Shown: positions 1 to 8,435 of the stretch, in pieces
How the letters are laid out: each line of letters begins with the position of its first letter
How positions within the stretch are numbered: the stretch's first letter is position 1
Source: Flammula alnicola
Taxonomy: Eukaryota; Basidiomycota; Agaricomycetes; Agaricales; Strophariaceae
Direction of reading: 5' to 3'
DNA length: 11,276 nt
NCBI GenBank assembly: GCA_015499995.1
Contig: JADNRV010000841.1
Location: 1-11,276, forward strand
Program-made: the position numbers and the translations under genes
The notes under the pieces: model-generated
The model's input: only the letters and a program-made list of their open reading frames with translations
Databases searched by the model: none
What the model was told of the DNA's origin: nothing

Positions 1-2320
1 GTGAACCATTCATTGAGCATGATTTCTTCGTCCCCTGCGGCAGCTACGCGCAGCTGGCCAGGCCCAATTGTATAAGTACAGATAGTCAGCATCGTGTTCA
101 AAAGACTCTCCAGGTCATGTCCAGCATGATGTTTGAATTCGGCTTCAGTCGGCTGCAAACTTTCAATTGACATAAAGGGCAATGTCTCCTATAAAAATGT
201 TAATTAATAAGATATTTGACGATATCGATACCAAGGGTTCCTCACCGAGGTCTGATGGGTATCTTGACCTACGTCTCGCATGAAATCGCCATCGATAAGC
301 ATTCCAGCAAATTCGATGGCCTCCAGGGTACCTTCGGGGCCAATCTTATCACCAACAGTCAGAGCAGGAGCAGAGTTTGGGACGACAGGGGCTTCATCGG
401 ACATCACTGCTGACTGAGACATGGAATTGTTCTGGTCATTTGAGCTGGAAACGTCGAGGGATGTGTTGGGGTCAGCAACGATGGCCTCCAGGGTACCTTC
501 GTGGTCAATCATATCATTAACAGTTGGAGCAGAAGCAGAGTTTGGGATGACAGGGGCTTCATTGGACATCATTGCCGACTGAGACGTGCAATTGTTCTGG
601 TCGTTTGAGCTGGAAACGTCGGAGGATGTGTTGGGGTCAGCAAAGGCAAGACTGCGAAGGTGAGAAGGGGAGTCGTTGGGGCCGTGATTCCAGACTCGGT
701 TGATCATTATATTATTCATCAAAGATCGCCATGAAGGACCTTGACCTTTGTGTTGAGGAACTCCAATGCTGAAAATTTGTTAGCTATCTTCATCATCAAT
801 GCATCAAGAGACATACTGTTGACGATATCAAGACACACGGCAACAAACTCCTTCTTGGAGCGAAAGGAGGTGATGGGGTCTCCGATGGCTGCCGTGACTA
901 TGCGTCGCTGATTGCGAGCAGGAGGTTTGCCTTCGAGGAGGCCAGGATTGTCGCCATTGAACAGACACATTCTTGACCGATGCGGTATGAAGGGCACGTA
1001 TACTTGAATAGATGGCCGTCCGGGTCATCTTTATCCTTGATAGCCTTTTCGATGCGTTGAATGAATTCAATCTCAGAGACGATACTGGTCTCAAGAATCC
1101 AACTGTCCTTCAGCACGTAAAAGTTACCCTCCTTGTCCTTTACGATCCATACTCTGGTTCCGCGACTATACAGGATCGGAGAGCTGTGGAGGAGCTTGAC
1201 AACGTCAAATGTGCATGTTGTGGAGGTCGTAGAGATGCCTTGAACCGGTGACGTCGATGCTTGTAACTTCTTTGGTTTTTGGATCGAGTTTCATCGACGT
1301 ATCATAGCCAAGGATGTCTGCCTCGGCATAACAAAGGGCAAAGATTATCCTCAGGAAGCTCACAGCCGCATATGACTTGATCTCTTCAAGTTTGGTATGA
1401 ATCATGCCAGTACGATCCACAATGACAAAGGTGAACTTGAGTGTGGAAGGCTCGCCGATAATGGCAACCGCACAGACAAAGTTCCTTTGAGGCTGCACGT
1501 CGAACAAACATGCCGCTTTTTGGGAGATTTGGGTAAGGACATTGTTGAGCGGGCCGGAATGGTTGGAGGTGACCTCGATGAAGGCGTAAATTTGGCGCCA
1601 ATGGATTCGTTCCTCTGATTCTGACTTGGTATCCAGCATCTCTGCCCGGTCGATGACCGAGATATCTGGTTTGCGAAGCATATACCCCCCCACCGGCCCC
1701 TTTGTAGCAGTTCTGGAGTCAAAGCTTCGATCGGCTAGGCCGCTGACAGTATCTGCGATCTTGTGAGCGACTGCAAGATTGTTTGCTATGTATTTGAGCC
1801 ATTTCCGTAGGCTCTCTTCCGACATGTCCGTGGGTGGACTGCGGATCATCGTTGAATCGGGGTCCCAGAGTTTGGTGTTCTTCTCGACTGCGGAAAGGTT
1901 GAATGGAATGGGCAGTTTGGAATCACGGAAGACATGTCCATCGATCCACTGCATCGTGGCTCTAAAACTCTTTCCGGGCTTGTGGATTAAGGAATTGAGA
2001 AATGCGCTATTGACATTACGTCGGAGTTTTTCGGTAGGGGGTGGACGAGGAGGAGGCATAGGCTCGCTACCGGCATTCCCATTAGACGCCAAAGGAATTT
2101 CAGCGCGAATGTAAGACTGGAATCGCTTGGGATTGCCCAGTACTGAAAAATTGTGGGCGGGAGGGAGAACAGGGAAGATAGGCCCTGGAGTGGGAGCCTT
2201 TGGGGCAGCGCGGGATTCCCCTACGGCGGTTTGGCTTTCGGACATCGATGGAGAAAGTAAAGTTGAGCTATTGGGGTCAGAGAAAATAGAAGGATTGTCA
2301 ATATGAGGCAGGTAAGCCAT
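1..2320 (-). CDS. FunK1-type (fungal-type) protein kinase, frame-broken, 3' end outside the window
   Basis: This resembles the FunK1 family, eukaryotic protein-kinase-like proteins expanded in mushroom-forming fungi, mostly of unknown substrate. The ATG is at 2320 and opens a clean 371-codon stretch. Residues 1-120 are Pro/Ser-rich. A conserved N-terminal domain follows: RKPDI at 216-220, WRQIYAFIEVT at 241-251, FVIVDRTG at 298-305 and LGYD at 337-340. After a frame change near 1205-1260, the next frame gives SRGTRVW and LKDSWI, where K is the probable ATP-contacting lysine. A second change near 990-1000 leads to IGDPITSFRSKKEF and the catalytic loop VLHGDL (about 720-740). A third break falls exactly there, because NNIMI continues in another frame. 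A repeated insert (315-644) precedes GMLIDGDF, the likely metal-binding loop. An intron (189-245) is followed by ETLPFMS and GHDLESLL, typical of the C-lobe. The family call is firm. Whether the gene is intact, miscalled or a pseudogene is open. Confidence 0.82.
189..245 (-). other. Intron in the FunK1 kinase gene (57 nt)
   Basis: On the minus strand the intron starts GTGAGG at 245 and ends TTATAG at 189. Removing it joins QTS to ETLPFMS in frame, which restores the region following the metal-binding loop that FunK1 kinases share. Without splicing the frame stops at 204-206. Confidence 0.75.
315..479 (-). repeat. 165-bp tandem repeat, copy 1 (55 codons, in the kinase)
   Basis: The copy nearer the left edge is the second copy in protein order. 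It encodes a Ser/Asn/Pro-rich segment that begins ADPNTSLDVSSSNDQNN and ends GPEGTLEAI. It matches 480-644 at exactly 165 bp offset, with about 18 mismatches by my count and no gaps. The differences are spread out and the period is a whole number of codons, so the reading frame is kept. Confidence 0.93.
480..644 (-). repeat. 165-bp tandem repeat, copy 2 (55 codons, in the kinase)
   Basis: This is the first copy in protein order, beginning ADPNTSSDVSSSNDQNN and ending DHEGTLEAI. It directly abuts copy 1. The encoded units are about three quarters identical, with conserved ADPNTS, DVSSSNDQNN, EAP and EGTLEAI blocks. The unit is hydrophilic and probably disordered, and I do not recognise it as a domain. 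Confidence 0.93.
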
Positions 2321-2511
2321 CGAGGCAGCTAGGGGTGATACGAAGCAAGAAGAAGGTTGGATTGATTATGTAATCCAACAACAATAGTTTATCTATATTT
2401 CCGAGTCGGTAATGGATTCCTGATGATTCGGAAGCTCTGGATTGAATCGCCGAGCCCGCCACCAGTCGTGTCGATGCGTGTCGTTCAACGAGTCACTCTG
2501 TCGGCGTGCAA

Positions 2512-2529
2512 CCAATAACCACCTCCACG
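2512..2529 (+). promoter_or_regulatory. CCAAT-N8-CCACG, ERSE-like element upstream of BiP
   Basis: CCAAT (2512-2516) and CCACG (2525-2529) are separated by 8 bases. The animal ER stress response element is CCAAT-N9-CCACG, so the spacing is one base short. It lies about 165-180 bp upstream of the BiP start codon. Fungi normally use Hac1-type sites instead, so this may be chance or a separate CCAAT-box plus bZIP half-site. Confidence 0.35.
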
Positions 2530-2540
2530 TCGCACTACGA

Positions 2541-2590
2541 ACACGTATCGGCTTGGAAAATAAATTTCGTTTTCCAAAGTGTGTACGTGT
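2541..2590. promoter_or_regulatory. Nested inverted repeat with two TACGTGT sites upstream of BiP
   Basis: The order is ACACGTA (2541-2547), TTGGAAAA (2553-2560), a 9-base spacer, TTTTCCAA (2570-2577) and TACGTGT (2584-2590). Both outer and inner arms are perfect inverted repeats about the same centre. TACGTG is the core of the yeast UPRE-2 element bound by the unfolded-protein-response factor Hac1, and BiP is a classic Hac1 target. The inner arms contain GAA and TTC triplets but do not have regular heat-shock-element spacing. The repeat is seen directly. Its role as a stress element is inference. Confidence 0.55.
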
Positions 2591-2617
2591 CGACCCTCGA
2601 TCGGACATGATGTATTC

Positions 2618-2624
2618 TATAAAA
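2618..2624 (+). promoter_or_regulatory. TATA box of the BiP gene
   Basis: TATAAAA lies about 70 bp upstream of the proposed BiP ATG (2694) and just downstream of the inverted repeat, which is a plausible core-promoter distance. Confidence 0.5.
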
Positions 2625-2693
2625 CTCGGACTAGGTGCTGGCGAAGTCCACACCTGAACGTAACGGACCCCGACCTCCTAAGACCGCTCAAAG

Positions 2694-5207
2694 ATGTCTC
2701 CTCCTCGAATTCGCAGTCGCCGACATCCGACGCGCGCACAGAGCACGAGCCTCATCGCGTCTCTCATTTGGAGTCCTTCTCCTTATTTCTATAGTTCTGC
2801 TTTGTCCAGTTGCTGTAAAGGCAGATGAACAGCTCGGCCAGAATATGGCACTGTGATTGGTATTGGTATGTTGTACTCGGTCATTCTTTCGGAAACAGCT
2901 GATTGCAATATACAGATTTGGGCACGACGTGAGTCTCTTCAATATACTATGTTGAATATTGGCGCCTGGTCTAATTCGCTTCGCGATTGCTACCAGTTAT
3001 TCTTGTGTTGGGTGCGTATATATCTGATTTACTTTGTATTCATTATTGAGCAGGCCATTTGTAGAGTGTACAAAGGAGGGCGCGTAGAGATTATCGCGAA
3101 TGACCAAGGGAACAGGATAACGCCTTCCTGGGTTGGATTAATGGCGACGAACGGCTGTAGGTCCTTGCCCTTCTGAATGAGACCTCACTGCTGACAATAT
3201 ACTTCTAGTATTGGTGATGCCGCGAAAAACGCATTCCATCAAAATCCCAAAAACACAGTGTTTGACGAACGCCTCATCGGTCGAAGATGGACGAACCCGG
3301 AGTCAAACGCGACCTTAAGCATATGCCTTTCGTAGTAAAGGAAAGAATAACAGCCAGTCATCAACGTTAAATACAAGCAAGAACACGCGAATTCGTATGT
3401 TCTACCAATTGTTTATTTCCATTTTATTACTCTTCCAAGACCCAGAGAGATTAGCGCGATGATCTCACAAGATGAAGGAGACGGCCGAGGCGTATCTTGC
3501 ACGGAGTCACCACGCCGTGGTCACTGTTCCAGCTGTAGCTAATTGATTATCGTTAAATTCAAGAACCTCTTTCTCACTCAATGCTTCTCAGACTTCAATG
3601 ATGCCCAACGGCAACGACAAAAACGCTGGAGAAATCGCCGGTCTCAAGGTCCTCGAGTACTCAATGAACCACGCAGCCGCGCTGGCGTACGGCTTGGCAG
3701 AAGGCGACGAATCCAAGATCATTGTCTACGATTTGGAGAGGTACTTCGACGTTTCTCTCCTGTCCATCGAGGAAGATGTTTCGAGTCCTGGCCACCGCTG
3801 GAGATACTCATCTCGGAGGGAAGATTCGACAACGCGTCATCGACTACTCGTCAAGTCTTACGAGAAGAAGACAGGCACAGATGTGACCAAGAACCAGCGG
3901 CTATGGGCAAGCTCAAGAGGCGTGGAGAACGCTAACGCATTCTGTCGACGCAGCAGAGCGCGAAGATCGAGATCGAGAGCTTTGAGAACGGCAATGACTT
4001 TCCGACACTTGACACGCGCCAAATTTGAAGAACTCACATGGAACTGTTCAGGAAGACCATGAAGCCGTTGAGCAGGTTTTGAAAGATGCCGGCGTCGAGA
4101 AGGTGAGATCAACGAGTGTGTACTGATTTTCCTGATTCGTAATCTCCTCTGATAACGTTTACTCCTTAGATCGTCCTGGTCGGTGGATCAACCAGAATTC
4201 CAAGGTCAACAGCTCTGAAGGAATTCTTGGTAAAGAGCCTCGAGAGGTATCAACCGATGAAGCGGTTGCATATGTGCCGCCGTCCAAGGCCATCCTTTCG
4301 GGTGTCATGGTGAAACCATGGAGTCACTCTCTGGACGTCAACTCTCTTACATTGGGTATCGAGACTACCGGGGCGTTTTCGCTCCATTATTCTCGAACAC
4401 GTCATCCCACTAGAAGAGTCAATGTATGTGTGTCCGCTGTTTCCGACTCTGATTGGTTACTACTGAAATGCATTCTTGTAGCTTCTCGACTGCAGTGACA
4501 ACCAGCCACGTGACGATCAAATTTGAAGGCGAGCGCGACAGACAAGTTCAATCATCTCTGGTGAATTCGACTCGCGGCATCCACCAGCCGCCAAAGGTGT
4601 ACCCAATCGAAGTCACCTTTGAGCTCGACGCAACTCTATCATGACATTAGAGCTCAAGATAAGGGAACGTGAGTCTCACTTTTCCTTTCTCCTCAATGTA
4701 TGGATATTACTATGTCCTTCCTTTACAGTGGAAATCAGAACAGATCGTCATCGCCAAAGACAAGGCAGACTCTCGCAGAGCAGATAGACAAGATGATCGG
4801 GAGGTGAGAAATTCGCAGCAGAGGACCAGCTGCACAAGAAAAAAACCGAGGCGCTCAATGGGCTGTCCTCCTTCGTATATGGTCTGAAGTCGCAGCTCTC
4901 GGATAAAGACGGTTGGGCGCGAAGCTCGACGCGGGGGATAAAGAGAAGCTCCAGTACATCATCAAGGAAGGTTCGGAGTGGATAGATGAGCAGGCAAGGA
5001 CGCCAGCTTGGAGGATTTGGAGGAGAAACTTGCAGGTGTGTATTCTCGTGTTCCTTTCTTTCTTTCTAGCAGTGATTCATTGACTGTCGCTCTTTCTCCC
5101 TCTTAGAACTGCAAGCGACGGTGAATCCGATTACGAGCAAACTGTATCAAGGATCCTCTTCCAAGGATGACGACGGGTTTGACCCCACAGACCACACAGA
5201 ACTTTAG
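2694..5207 (+). CDS. KAR2: ER-lumenal Hsp70 chaperone BiP/Kar2, ten introns, frame-broken
   Basis: BiP is the ATP-driven Hsp70 of the ER lumen, needed for import, folding and stress sensing. The chosen ATG (2694) gives a basic N-terminus. A frame break leads into a hydrophobic signal peptide ([21 protein letters not shown], ending near 2822). The nucleotide-binding domain follows: VIGI-DLGTT-YSCVGV across micro-exons, [32 protein letters not shown], a damaged DLGGGTFDV block near 3730-3755, [17 protein letters not shown] and [11 protein letters not shown] (from 4170). The substrate-binding part has [13 protein letters not shown] and EVTFELDA (about 4609-4630). The lid ends with [17 protein letters not shown] and TAG at 5205-5207. 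Introns: 2866-2915, 2929-2996, 3012-3064, 3157-3208, 3395-3439, 3535-3591, 4116-4169 (donor uncertain), 4424-4481, 4669-4728 and 5036-5106. A dozen or more small base losses break the frame between 3592 and 4115 alone. HTEL is a variant of the KDEL/HDEL retrieval signal. Identity is secure; integrity is not. Confidence 0.92.
2916..2928 (+). other. KAR2: 13-nt micro-exon of BiP
   Basis: The exon reads ATTTGGGCACGAC between an acceptor (TACAG, 2911-2915) and a donor (GTGAGT, from 2929). With the preceding G and following T it spells Asp-Leu-Gly-Thr-Thr, the invariant phosphate-1 loop of Hsp70 proteins. The protein match makes the splice assignment strong despite the length. Confidence 0.85.
2997..3011 (+). 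other. KAR2: 15-nt micro-exon of BiP
   Basis: The exon reads TTATTCTTGTGTTGG between an acceptor (TACCAG, 2991-2996) and a donor (GTGCGT, from 3012). Spliced between the 13-nt exon and the exon starting at 3065, it completes Thr-Tyr-Ser-Cys-Val-Gly-Val-Tyr, the expected continuation of the Hsp70 phosphate-1 loop. Confidence 0.83.
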
Positions 5208-5446
5208 ACACCGCAGGAACACGCATTGTATTTTATACCAGGCATTATTTATCTTTACAATCAACCAATACAGGATCATGAGCGCTATATACGTACCTAC
5301 TTGGAATAAGTAGGACGGACGACAACTAGGTGACTTTCCGTAAGGATTAGAATCAATTTATTGTTGATTTATTGCGCTATAACGAGTTCGGAGATCGACG
5401 ACCGGTCCAAAGATTTCGATAGAACGGTCCCTGACTTCTTTCTCCT
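5208..5446. other. Intergenic, convergent side of BiP
   Basis: This A/T-richer stretch lies between the BiP stop codon and the possible stop of the small minus-strand coding stretch. It presumably holds the BiP 3' UTR. I see no gene, repeat or clear polyadenylation signal in it. Confidence 0.4.
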
Positions 5447-5905
5447 TCATACCATACGTGCCATCGCGGTGTGCACACATTCCTGCACTTCGCGGCTCTC
5501 TGAAGCGCTTGTGGTGGCAGGTCTGATTTGCAGCGTGTTTCTTTCGGCGATGAGAGGGTCCATGATATACTGCAGTGCGAACTCGAGACAGGTGGAAATT
5601 GTTGTGGAGAGAAGACGAGACACAAATTAGCACCACTGTTTCTCGGAATTTCTCCGATTTCTGCGGTGAGAGAGGCAACTGCATCGCAATGGAAATAAAG
5701 ATGCAAGTCAAGTTGAATTTTGATACAAGTCGCAGCATGGTACAAGATATGTGTTAGGTAGGCCATGACATGTGACGATGCGCGCAAACCCTCATCCAAA
5801 AGCTTGCTGGTGCTCTTCGAGCTCTTGCTGTTGCATATAAACCACGTACTCAAGACTGGAAGTCGCGCTAAGGACGCCGCCCGAAGCTTGCTCGCGGTTT
5901 CATGG
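5447..5905 (-). CDS. Possible small hypothetical protein gene, unassigned
   Basis: Several minus-strand segments look like protein but lie in different frames. From about 5860: LEYVVYMQQQELEEHQQ, an amphipathic Gln/Glu-rich helix. Overlapping 5770-5815: LLDEGLRASSHVMAYL. Ending at the TGA at 5447-5449: EFALQYIMDPLIAERN followed by a tail ending VHTAMARMV. Possible splice ends lie between the last two, for example GTACCATG near 5743 and CTGCAG near 5575. A candidate ATG reading MKPRASFGRR lies near 5903, in a frame that soon stops. If real, the product is a small soluble protein of roughly 110 residues. I do not recognise the family. The whole stretch could instead be non-coding. Confidence 0.28.
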
Positions 5906-6039
5906 ATTGGAACGCCAGACAGTCACGGGACACCACCACACCGCGAAAGTCGGCAAGAGTTGAGGGGTGGCAACAGTTCAGAACGAATCAACGATAACAC
6001 ACAAGGCAAGAAAATCCTCCAAAAAAAAAGCGGCACTCC

Positions 6040-7810
6040 TCAAAACTCCAAGTCCGCCATCTTCTCGTTCATCCAAACATCAGCAGAAAAGAAGAACGGC
6101 GTCGTCGGCACGCGCACTGCAAGCGCGACCTTTTCTTCAAGCTGTCCGCCTCCAGAAGCCAGCTCGGATCCTTGTAAGCTTACAGGTGCAGCGGCGACCT
6201 TGAAGCCCTTCCTGCCACGCCTCGACTTGGGTAGCACACGAACACCGTCACGCGCGATCGTCGCCTGCCCATCAAGTTCTCCAGGACCACCAGTACTGAG
6301 ACTAAGATCGTCTAGTCGGGGCGCAGACGCAGACGCAGACCCGGTCGCCGAAACCTGCTGCACTCGCTCTCGCGCGACGCGTCGCCGCGCCAACGCCCGC
6401 TGCCACATATCCGGCTCTGCATCTGGTGTGCTGCGGCGCGCGTTTATCCACGCTGGGATGAGTTGGAGATGGGGTCGGGCTTCGCTGGATGTCACCACCG
6501 GAGTCGGCGCAGAGGCTTGCTGAGGCTCTGGATGCGGCGTAGCCTCAGGGTTGGGTGTTGGATTTGGCGGAGGGATGTGATGTACTGGAGATGGTGCAGA
6601 CGGTGCAGACGGTTGCAGTGGTAGTGGTGGTGGTAGTGGTGGAGGCGGCGTCAGATCGTCCTCAGCATCGGCCATCTCATGATCCTCGTCCGTCGACATC
6701 GACAGATCAATGAAGTCAGAGATGAGCCCTGTGCTAGAGACCGAGCGTGTATCTCTATCCTTCTTCCTATTACTATTGTGGATTCTATCAGGCTCTAGGA
6801 GGGGGAAGGGGTCATCGATGATTCGTATGCCAGTGCCTCGAACTTGCGGGAATTGTAGAACTGGTGCTTGTGCTTGATCCTGCTGCGGCGGGCTTGGAAG
6901 TTTTCTTCGTCACAAATTGGTATTGTTTTTGCTTCGGAGCAGGAGGAGCAGGTTGTGCGGTAAGCGAACTTGTCTGCACAGACGAACGCGACGTCGGCGC
7001 AGTACCGGGAGTAGCACTGGTAAGAGCCCCAGCGGTCCACTGCTGTTCTCGTTCCATTTGCCGCTGGCGTTCGCGCTCCTGTACTATCGGGCGTGATTTT
7101 GTCGACTTCATTGAGACCCGATGGCCTGTTTGGGCTGGGCACGCTTGCTGACGACAGTGGTCGTGGGCCATCTACAATTACGATATCGTCGTCGTCGTCA
7201 TCGTCAATAACGATTGGGGTTGGTGGTCTCTGGACAGCAGGCGGGTTATTGTTGCTGGGCTGGCGCGTAGATTTCGCCGCGACTAATGTCTGTTGAGGAC
7301 GCGTACGCGTACTAGAGCCCGGTCCCGAGCTGGACTCTGATCGTGTGCTTGCACCGTCTACCCGCGAAGAAGACGCTTCCCGATTGCTAGTGTTCGTTTA
7401 CACTCTCTGCTGCTGTCGTCCAGGTAGAAAGTTTTCCTTTTCCCTTCACACATGTGCCGCACGTCCAGTGGGGTCTCCTTGGTCCAGGCGGAGGTTTTAC
7501 ATTTGGATTCTGGAATTTGCTATTGTAATCCTTGATTATCTGGATGAGGTCTTTGTCGGAGACCACTGGACGATGACATCCTGTACAGATCAAAGAAGAT
7601 ACAAAAAGAATGGAAGAGAAACAGAGAACGAAGTCAGCGCTGCATGAACCTTCCTGCTGCTAGTCTCTGGCCATGGTGCAGAGGAAGGGTTAGCAGGGGA
7701 TGAAGGGAAGGTGCTACTGTGATGCCACGCGCGTTCGCATTGGTTGCAAGTGAGGATGAAGTTGTTATGATCATTATTTGTTCTGAGACAGATGAACAGG
7801 AGGCCGACAT
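6040..7810 (-). CDS. PHD-finger protein with long disordered tail, frame-broken
   Basis: PHD fingers are zinc-binding chromatin readers of histone tails, so a nuclear role is likely. The ATG is at 7810 (MSASCSS). In a neighbouring frame the exon continues with FILTCNQCERAWHH. Splicing out 7581-7717 gives WHHRCHRPV, and CGTC follows after PRRPHWT near 7465-7480. Together this is the C4HC3 order of a PHD finger. The first cysteine pair reads CSS-C only if one base is missing near 7795. The tail is Ser/Pro-rich, with an acidic run IVIDDDDDDDIVIVDG (about 7170-7216), a charged ERERQRQMEREQQW segment (about 7040-7085) and GTGIRIIDDPFPLLEP (about 6785-6840). A clean 219-residue stretch (6040-6699) then runs from DEDHEMADAEDDL through polyproline to a TGA at 6040-6042. 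At least four frame changes interrupt the gene, and the true C-terminus is uncertain. Confidence 0.68.
7581..7717 (-). other. Intron inside the PHD finger (137 nt)
   Basis: On the minus strand the donor GTAGCA starts at 7717 and the acceptor TGTACAG ends at 7581. Splicing joins CAC-A to GA-TGT, giving HHRCHRP, which places the zinc-binding His and Cys with the x2 spacing that PHD fingers require. It is longer than the other introns in the window. Confidence 0.65.
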
Positions 7811-8435
7811 TGGCAGAGGATCAAATGGCACGATTTTGCGATGGCCAAGAAGGATGTCGATGAACGTTCGAGCGAAGGTTAGTTGAGCAAGCGTAATTTG
7901 CGTCTGTTTGCCTCAAAGAGAAGCGACACTTATATCATCGTACATAGACGGGCTCTAATTATACGTGCAGGCTGGATGTATTCTGGAGCTCGGAACGTTG
8001 TGGTAGGGATCATCCAAGGTTTGGATTGAATGGGACTGTACACACTTGTACACAATAGACCATCAGGCCACAGGGGCCACGATGATGCCTTTGTGACTTG
8101 GCGCTCCGAAGACTTGCATCATTTGGGGGCGAGTGGAATACGTGACAGACAACGGGAAGATCGCGACATGCGCGTTAACGAGCGTGAGTCGCCACCTGGA
8201 CGCGTCGAGAAAAATTGAAAGAGGTTTAAGCGGTACAATGAGGACTGAACAGTATTGAATATGAACGCTCGAGGAACGTGTTGATGAGAGTGTTCACGGG
8301 GTCAGAATATTGGAAGATTCGATGCGGGTGGGCGGAGCATGGTGGCGTCATGGCATAATAGTCACGTGTCTGTACGTCACCTCGTGTCTGGTACAAAAGC
8401 TCGTTGAGACTTTGCACTTACTACCTGTATACACC
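7811..8435. other. Divergent intergenic region between the PHD and membrane protein genes
   Basis: These 625 bp separate two outward-facing genes and should hold both promoters. No coding signal, RNA gene or large repeat is evident. The only suggestive sites are the E-box and CRE-like sequences near 8363-8379. Confidence 0.45.
8363..8379. promoter_or_regulatory. E-box CACGTG and CRE-like TACGTCA sites
   Basis: CACGTG (8363-8368) and TACGTCA (8373-8379) lie 57-73 bp upstream of the membrane protein ATG. They match general bHLH and bZIP factor binding cores. They are short, so function is only a suggestion. Confidence 0.25.

Larger units (their letters stand above)
2321..2693. promoter_or_regulatory. 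Divergent intergenic region between the FunK1 kinase and BiP genes
   Basis: The two start codons face away from each other (2320 minus, 2694 plus), so these 373 bp must hold the promoters of both. Recognisable elements cluster on the BiP side: a CCAAT/CCACG pair, a nested inverted repeat and a TATA box, listed separately. On the kinase side I see only an A/T-rich stretch near 2380-2400 and no defined element. Confidence 0.6.

Noticed and set aside
1203..1260. Stop after LHNMHI as the true end of a 371-residue kinase-like protein
   Set aside because: Immediately downstream, in another frame, follow RGTRVW and LKDSW, characteristic next blocks of FunK1 kinases. The stop is therefore a frame break or lies in an intron.
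1779..2114. 111-codon plus-strand open frame
   Set aside because: It lies antisense to the well-supported N-terminal part of the FunK1 kinase and has no protein-like features of its own.
2553..2577. Heat-shock element in the TTGGAAAA/TTTTCCAA repeat
   Set aside because: GAA and TTC triplets are present but do not follow the regular 5-bp spacing expected for heat-shock factor binding.
2694..5207. BiP copy as a processed (retro-transposed) pseudogene
   Set aside because: Ten introns with intact splice ends and an upstream TATA box and stress-type promoter elements are present. A retro-copy would lack introns and promoter.
5765..6523. 252-codon open frame on the plus strand
   Set aside because: It is antisense to the clean 219-codon end of the PHD gene. 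Its composition (Arg/Ser-rich, no conserved block) is typical of a shadow frame in GC-rich coding DNA.
6864..7296. Plus-strand frames with Ser and Gly/Val-rich translation
   Set aside because: They are complements of the Asp run and of Pro/Ser-rich coding on the minus strand, where the PHD gene lies.
8030..8218. 62-codon plus-strand open frame
   Set aside because: Charged, low-complexity translation without any motif, in the divergent intergenic region; no sign of selection on protein sequence.
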